Shown: piece by piece, positions 60,652 through 64,000 of the stretch
How positions within the stretch are numbered: the stretch's first letter is position 1
Layout: each line of letters starts with the position of its first letter
Assembly (NCBI RefSeq): GCF_008329605.1
Contig: NZ_NPKO01000012.1
Coordinates: forward strand, 1 to 64,000
Source: Mycolicibacterium sp. P9-64
Lineage (GTDB): Bacteria; Actinomycetota; Actinomycetes; Mycobacteriales; Mycobacteriaceae
DNA length: 64,000 nucleotides
Direction: 5' to 3'
The notes under the pieces: generated by a model
What the model saw: only the letters and a program-made list of their open reading frames with translations
What the model was told of the DNA's origin: nothing
Database searches by the model: none
Position numbers and translations under genes: made by a program

Positions 60652-61377
60652 TCAGCCGCCCATCGCCATGCGCCACTGATCCAGGTCGTTTGCCCGATAC
60701 ACGTAGTTCGTACGGCGGACGTCGTCCAAGGCCGCACTGGGCTCCGCCGAATACCAGTGCCCCGGATACACCGTCGGGTTGCCAGGCAGACTGGCCAGTG
60801 CCTGCAGGCTGCGGAACATGTCGTCGACGTTGCCGCCGGGAAAGTCCGTGCGGCCGCAACCTTCCAGGAACAGCGTGTCACCCGCGACGAGCCGCCCGTC
60901 GAGCAGGAAGCACTGACTGCCCGGCGTGTGACCAGGGGTGTGCAGCAACTCGATCTCGACGCCGCCGACGCCGAGCTTGTCGCCGTGGTCGTGCGAGGTC
61001 AGGTCGCTGAGCGGAATTCCGGTGACGCGTGAAACCCAGTCCGCCTCATGGGAATTCACGTGTACCGGCACGCTGACCCGCTCGAGCAACTCGGCAAGGC
61101 CCTTCAGCTCGAAACCCATCATCGACCCGCCGACGTGGTCGGGGTGGTGATGCGTGGCCAGCACCCCCGACAGGTGCATGCCGTCGGCCTCGAGGGCGTC
61201 GACCAGATCGTTTGCGGCGTAAGCGGGGTCGACCACCACGCAATCGCCCGTCTCCCGATCGCCGATCAGATACGAGAAGTTGCGCATCTGCTGGGCGATC
61301 GGATCTCCGGCCGCGAAGTCGCGGCCGGCGAGCAACTGCCGAAAGTACAGCCGGTCATCATCTTCTGCGCGCACCAT
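60652..61377 (-). CDS. MBL-fold hydrolase, glyoxalase II-like
   Basis: A 241-residue metallo-beta-lactamase-fold enzyme, like Rv0634c of M. tuberculosis, which lies in the same neighbourhood. Metal ligands are in THHHPDHVGG (75-84), HTPGHTPGSQCFLL and the GDTLFLEGCGRTDF aspartate; the last His is in TVYPGHWYS. FEGCGR-type motifs occur in persulfide dioxygenases and glyoxalase II relatives. The expected reaction is hydrolysis of a thioester or a sulfur-oxidation step, in the cytoplasm. Its divergent partner side is a 350-bp gap before the tRNA genes. Confidence 0.85.
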   Translation of the reverse strand: MVRAEDDDRLYFRQLLAGRDFAAGDPIAQQMRNFSYLIGDRETGDCVVVDPAYAANDLVDALEADGMHLSGVLATHHHPDHVGGSMMGFELKGLAELLERVSVPVHVNSHEADWVSRVTGIPLSDLTSHDHGDKLGVGGVEIELLHTPGHTPGSQCFLLDGRLVAGDTLFLEGCGRTDFPGGNVDDMFRSLQALASLPGNPTVYPGHWYSAEPSAALDDVRRTNYVYRANDLDQWRMAMGG

Positions 61378-61729
61378 CCGCCAAGACTAAAACGCGCAAC
61401 GTGCACCCGTTGCGCCGCCGGTCGTGCACACCGCCCCCGCCAGCTCGCAGGCGCGTACGTCGCCTGATCGCCGCTCGCACCGTCACGAACGCCTCCGTGG
61501 CCATGATTGGGGAACATGGTGGCGTAGATCGCTCTTGTCGAGTCCCTCGAGACAGAAGTGGCCTTCGACGTGCCAAAGGTCGCCGATCTCGGGTCGATCT
61601 GGCTTCGCGGAGGGCCCTTGTCAGACGGTGTTGCGGTCGCTCCGTGAGCAGCGGTTTGGTTACTGAAACCGCGAGAATGTACCCTCTTTAAGGCCCACTG
61701 CGCGGACGCCGTCCGACGCTGGGGGTCAG
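61378..61729. promoter_or_regulatory. Intergenic region with tRNA promoter and palindrome
   Basis: This 352-bp gap contains no well supported gene. GCGGTTT-ggttactg-AAACCGC (61651-61672) is a perfect seven-base inverted repeat. A promoter-like pair TTGGTT (61656-61661), 18 bp, TACCCT (61680-61685) lies within and after it and could drive the tRNA-Thr/tRNA-Met genes. From 61528 to 61647 one plus-strand frame is protein-like (ALVESLETEVAFDVPKVADL) but is closed by a TAG just upstream and lacks a start for its full length. Confidence 0.5.
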
Positions 61730-61802
61730 GCCCCCTTAGCTCAGTCGGTAGAGCGTTTCCATGGTAAGGAAAAGGTCAACGGTTCGATTCCGTTAGGGGG
61801 CT
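61730..61802 (+). tRNA. thrT: tRNA-Thr (anticodon GGT)
   Basis: A 73-nt cloverleaf: acceptor GCCCCCT pairs with AGGGGGC, discriminator U. D-arm TAGCTCAGTCGGTAGAGC, anticodon loop CATGGTAAG with GGT, and T-loop GGTTCGATTCC. CCA is not encoded. First gene of the tRNA-Thr/tRNA-Met pair upstream of rpmG, as in M. tuberculosis. Confidence 0.95.
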
Positions 61803-61863
61803 CGGTGGACACCTGGGCGAGCGGAGCGACGGGAGTAACCCCGTGAGCCGAGGCAACCGGCAT

Positions 61864-61937
61864 GGCGGTGTAGCTCAGCTGGTTAGAGCGCACGACTCAT
61901 AATCGTGAGGTCGGGAGATCGAGCCTCCCCACCGCTA
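61864..61937 (+). tRNA. metT: tRNA-Met (anticodon CAT)
   Basis: A 74-nt cloverleaf with acceptor GGCGGTG against CACCGCT (one G-U pair) and discriminator A. D-arm GTAGCTCAGCTGGTTAGAGC, anticodon loop CTCATAA with CAT, T-loop GATCGAGCC. The features fit the elongator tRNA-Met. It is 36 bp before the rpmG start. Confidence 0.94.
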
Positions 61938-61973
61938 CAAGACGACAACGCAAGTAGAAGAAGGACAACTGAC

Positions 61974-62141
61974 GTGGCCTCCAGTACCGACGTACGGCCC
62001 AAGATCACCTTGGCGTGCGAGGTGTGCAAGCACCGCAACTACATCACCAAGAAGAACCGCCGCAACGATCCCGATCGCCTCGAGATCAAGAAGTTCTGCC
62101 CGAACTGTGGCCACCACCAGCCGCACAAGGAATCGCGTTAG
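61974..62141 (+). CDS. rpmG: 50S ribosomal protein L33
   Basis: A 55-residue L33 protein from a GTG at 61974. The sequence has [17 protein letters not shown] and [17 protein letters not shown], giving the four-cysteine zinc ribbon. It is thus the zinc-binding (C+) paralogue, equivalent to rpmG2 next to hadA in M. tuberculosis. It belongs to the large ribosomal subunit. Gene size and position between tRNA-Met and hadA are as expected. Confidence 0.95.
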   Translation: MASSTDVRPKITLACEVCKHRNYITKKNRRNDPDRLEIKKFCPNCGHHQPHKESR

Positions 62142-62192
62142 AGGACGACCCTCGGGCTTCGGCTCGGGGTTGGCCGGTTAGGTTCTGAATCC

Positions 62193-62669
62193 GTGGCGTT
62201 GTCTCAGAAGATCGTCGGCATGCACTACCGCTATCCCGACTTCTACGAGGTCGGGCGCGAAAAGATCCGCGAGTACGCCGTCGCCGTGAAGAACGACGAT
62301 GCCGCATACCACGACGAGACCGCCGCCGCGGATCTTGGCCACAGCTCGCTGCCGGCGCCGCTGACCTTCATCTCGGTCTTCGGCTACCAGGCGCAGACGG
62401 CCTTCTTCGCTCAGGCCAACATCGGCATCACCGACGAGCAGATCGTTCAGGTCGATCAAGAGCTGCGGATCCTTCAGCCGATCAGGGCCGGCGACCGCCT
62501 GTACTGCGACGTCTCCGTGCATTCCCTCCGACAGGCGCACGGTACCGACATCATCGTGACCAAGAACCTCATCACCAATGAGCAGGGTGAGGCCGTGCAA
62601 GAGACTTACACGACCCTGGCGGGGCGTTCAGACGAGGGTGGAGAGGGTTTTTCCGATGGCACTGCGTGA
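62193..62669 (+). CDS. hadA: (3R)-hydroxyacyl-ACP dehydratase subunit HadA
   Basis: A 158-residue hot-dog protein, the substrate-binding partner of HadB in FAS-II. The GTG at 62193 is the start, giving MALSQKIVGMHYRYPDFYEV. GREKIREYAVAVKNDDAAYH, LGHSSLPAPLTFISVFGYQA and VDQELRILQPIRAGDRLYCD are the family blocks. HadA lacks the catalytic Asp-His. With HadB it dehydrates 3-hydroxyacyl-AcpM during mycolic acid elongation. The end overlaps hadB by 14 bp. Confidence 0.96.
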   Translation: MALSQKIVGMHYRYPDFYEVGREKIREYAVAVKNDDAAYHDETAAADLGHSSLPAPLTFISVFGYQAQTAFFAQANIGITDEQIVQVDQELRILQPIRAGDRLYCDVSVHSLRQAHGTDIIVTKNLITNEQGEAVQETYTTLAGRSDEGGEGFSDGTA

Positions 62670-63084
62670 GTTCAGTTCGGTGAAGGTGGGCGACCTGCTT
62701 CCGGAGCGGGTGATCCCATTGACCAGGGGGGACCTGGTGAACTACGCCGGCGTGTCCGGTGACCTCAACCCGATCCACTGGGACGACGAGATCGCCAAGC
62801 AGGTGGGCCTGGACACCGCGATCGCACACGGCATGCTGACCATGGGCCTCGGCGGCGGATACGTGACGTCGTGGGTGGGCGATCCGGCGGCGGTCACTGA
62901 GTACAACGTCCGCTTCACCGCGGTCGTGCCGGTTCCCAACGACGGCGTCGGCGCTGAAATCGTGTTCAATGGGCGGGTGAAATCCGTTGAGCCAGAATCC
63001 AAGTCGATCACCATTGCGTTGTCGGCGACCACTGGGGGGAAGAAAATCTTCGGGCGCGCCATCGCGACCGCGAAGTTGGCCTAG
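62656..63084 (+). CDS. hadB: (3R)-hydroxyacyl-ACP dehydratase subunit HadB
   Basis: A 142-residue catalytic subunit. The hydratase-2 motif YAGVSGDLNPIHWDDEIAKQ carries catalytic Asp36 and His41, and TAIAHGMLTMGLGGGYVTSW follows. HadB pairs with HadA for the early and HadC for the later elongation steps of meromycolate synthesis. It is essential in M. tuberculosis. The operon hadA-hadB-hadC is complete. Confidence 0.97.
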   Translation: MALREFSSVKVGDLLPERVIPLTRGDLVNYAGVSGDLNPIHWDDEIAKQVGLDTAIAHGMLTMGLGGGYVTSWVGDPAAVTEYNVRFTAVVPVPNDGVGAEIVFNGRVKSVEPESKSITIALSATTGGKKIFGRAIATAKLA

Positions 63085-63086
63085 CC

Positions 63087-63599
63087 ATGCCTGTCAATCC
63101 TGAAATTCTGGGGATGGTGCATCACTATCCCGACACCTTCATCATCGGTCGCGAACAGGTCCGCCAGTACGGCTGGGCGATCAAGGCCGACGACCCCGCG
63201 ACGTTCGACGAGGAAGCCGCCGCCGAACTCGGCCACGACAACCTCGTCGCACCGCTGACCTTCCCCGCGATCCTGGCGCTGCTCGTGCAGAAGGACTTCT
63301 TCCGCAAGGTCGACGTCGGCCTTGCCACCATGCAGATCGTGCAGGTGGACCAGAGCTTCGTCTTCCACCGCCCGCTGAAGGCCGGCGACCGGCTGCGGGC
63401 CAGCATGGAGGTCCAATCCATCGTCGAACGATTCGGCGCCGACATCGTCGTCACCCGCAGCGTCTGCACCAATGACGACGGCGAAATGGTGCTCGAGGGC
63501 TTCACCACGCTGATGGGCCACGAGGGCGACAATTCGATCTCGGTCAAGTGGGACCCGGAGAGCGGCCAGGTCATCCGGACCGCGGCGGCGGTGGATTAG
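63087..63599 (+). CDS. hadC: (3R)-hydroxyacyl-ACP dehydratase subunit HadC
   Basis: A 170-residue HadA-like non-catalytic subunit. It opens MPVNPEILGMVHHYPDTFII and holds GREQVRQYGWAIKADDPATF, LGHDNLVAPLTFPAILALLV and QIVQVDQSFVFHRPLKAGDR. Its 3' tail DNSISVKWDPESGQVIR is longer than that of HadA. It starts 2 bp after the hadB stop. HadBC acts on long acyl chains in FAS-II. Confidence 0.96.
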   Translation: MPVNPEILGMVHHYPDTFIIGREQVRQYGWAIKADDPATFDEEAAAELGHDNLVAPLTFPAILALLVQKDFFRKVDVGLATMQIVQVDQSFVFHRPLKAGDRLRASMEVQSIVERFGADIVVTRSVCTNDDGEMVLEGFTTLMGHEGDNSISVKWDPESGQVIRTAAAVD

Positions 63600-63620
63600 T
63601 AACTCGGACCAGGCCCGATG

Positions 63621-63696
63621 TACACTGGGTCCTCGGGGTTTCACCCATTTGAGCGCGCTGTCCGTCGGTTGCTGATCGACCGATCGGGGAGCGCGC
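63621..63696 (+). promoter_or_regulatory. Putative trpT promoter -10 and long hairpin
   Basis: TGTACACT gives a TACACT -10 hexamer at 63621-63626, a likely promoter after hadC. GCGCGCT (63653-63659) pairs with AGCGCGC (63690-63696), and TCGGT-ACCGA can pair inside, making a long hairpin ahead of tRNA-Trp. Without a U-run it may act in processing of the tRNA precursor rather than termination. Confidence 0.45.
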
Positions 63697-63736
63697 GAAA
63701 TTGTGTGAGGCCCGCAGGTTGGCCTGCCAACCGTGA

Positions 63737-63809
<73 letters not shown>

Positions 63810-63875
63810 CTCAACTGAAGACTGGACACGTGTGGACACTGGAAGGTGACCACACCAACTGACGAAAGGCGTGCG

Positions 63876-64000
63876 GTGAGCGACGAGCGCGACAGTGCTG
63901 GCTCCGCAGGCGACGTGACCGACAGCACGGACACCGACGAGACCGGCGGACAGACCGCCGTGGGTACCCGGCCGCTGCGCCCGACGGGCAAGCGGTCGCG
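63876..64000 (+). CDS. secE: Preprotein translocase subunit SecE (start only)
   Basis: Forty-one codons from a GTG at 63876 to the right edge. The acidic head SDERDSAGSAGDVTDSTDTD and then TRPLRPTGKRS match the N-terminal extension of mycobacterial SecE; the membrane helix lies beyond the window. SecE is a core part of the SecYEG channel. The position after tRNA-Trp is conserved, with nusG expected next. AAAGG lies a few bases before the start. Confidence 0.9.
   Translation, partial: MSDERDSAGSAGDVTDSTDTDETGGQTAVGTRPLRPTGKRS

Noticed and set aside
61504-61690. 62-codon plus frame before tRNA-Thr
   Set aside because: Arg-rich, overlaps the promoter-like pair, and another frame looks more protein-like; not called.

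Overview
The window comes from a GC-rich actinobacterium, almost certainly a mycobacterium and most likely a fast-growing environmental one (Mycolicibacterium-like). The right end carries the mycobacterial core block recC-recB-recD ... enoyl-CoA hydratase, glyoxalase-II-like MBL protein, tRNA-Thr, tRNA-Met, rpmG, hadA-hadB-hadC, tRNA-Trp, secE. UsfY, F420-type enzymes (Ddn-like and LLM families), a GAF-ANTAR protein and an Ldt with the mycobacterial layout agree with this. The full L-arabinose pathway argues for an environmental saprophyte rather than a slow-growing pathogen.

Layout. (1) 1-6046: the start of an MFS exporter running off the left edge, a Ddn-like protein, a nitrilase-family hydrolase, a hypothetical gene, and a hipBA toxin-antitoxin module. 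A degraded piece of a Wadjet jetD gene follows hipA. hipBA and jetD lie between two copies of a 314-bp direct repeat that is the 3' end of the hypothetical gene. (2) 6120-11298, minus strand: a tightly coupled five-gene restriction-modification operon with two C5-cytosine methyltransferases, a small unknown protein, an McrB-like AAA+ ATPase and a PD-(D/E)xK McrC/LlaJI-like nuclease. Its plan resembles LlaJI and BsuMI. (3) 11471-26688: a divergent sugar regulon. On the minus strand are ChvE-MmsA-MmsB plus two small genes. On the plus strand is a ten-kilobase operon with YtfQ-YtfR-YtfT-YjfF transporter genes, a LacI regulator, araB, araD, araA and a zinc dehydrogenase. Three LacI-type operators lie between the two arms. 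(4) 26772-36662: three paralogous giant LuxR (LAL-type) regulators around a coupled cyanamide-hydratase-like HD protein and an LLM oxidoreductase. (5) 36786-46299: an Asp-nucleophile alpha/beta hydrolase, an RclA-like flavoprotein with a small protein and a Vsr endonuclease, an L,D-transpeptidase, a NYN protein, a GAF-ANTAR regulator, an acyl-AMP ligase, a GNAT protein and a CMD/AhpD-like protein. (6) 46477-64000: core genes for RecBCD, miscellaneous metabolism, translation and mycolic acid synthesis.

How the genes work together. Import through two CUT2-type transporters feeds isomerase (AraA), kinase (AraB) and epimerase (AraD), giving D-xylulose 5-phosphate, under the linked LacI regulator. 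Defence-related genes (the R-M operon, hipBA, the jetD relic and Vsr) are concentrated in the left two thirds and mark it as accessory DNA inserted next to a conserved core. HadABC with the neighbouring tRNAs, L33 and SecE forms the essential right end.

All statements come from reading the sequence and remembered family knowledge; no database search was run. Start codons were chosen from Shine-Dalgarno matches, overlaps and family N-termini. The strongest candidates for follow-up are the five-gene methylation/restriction operon with its unknown 129-residue component, the repeat-flanked hipBA/jetD insertion, the duplicated operator in the sugar regulon, and the HD/LLM pair inside the LuxR cluster.
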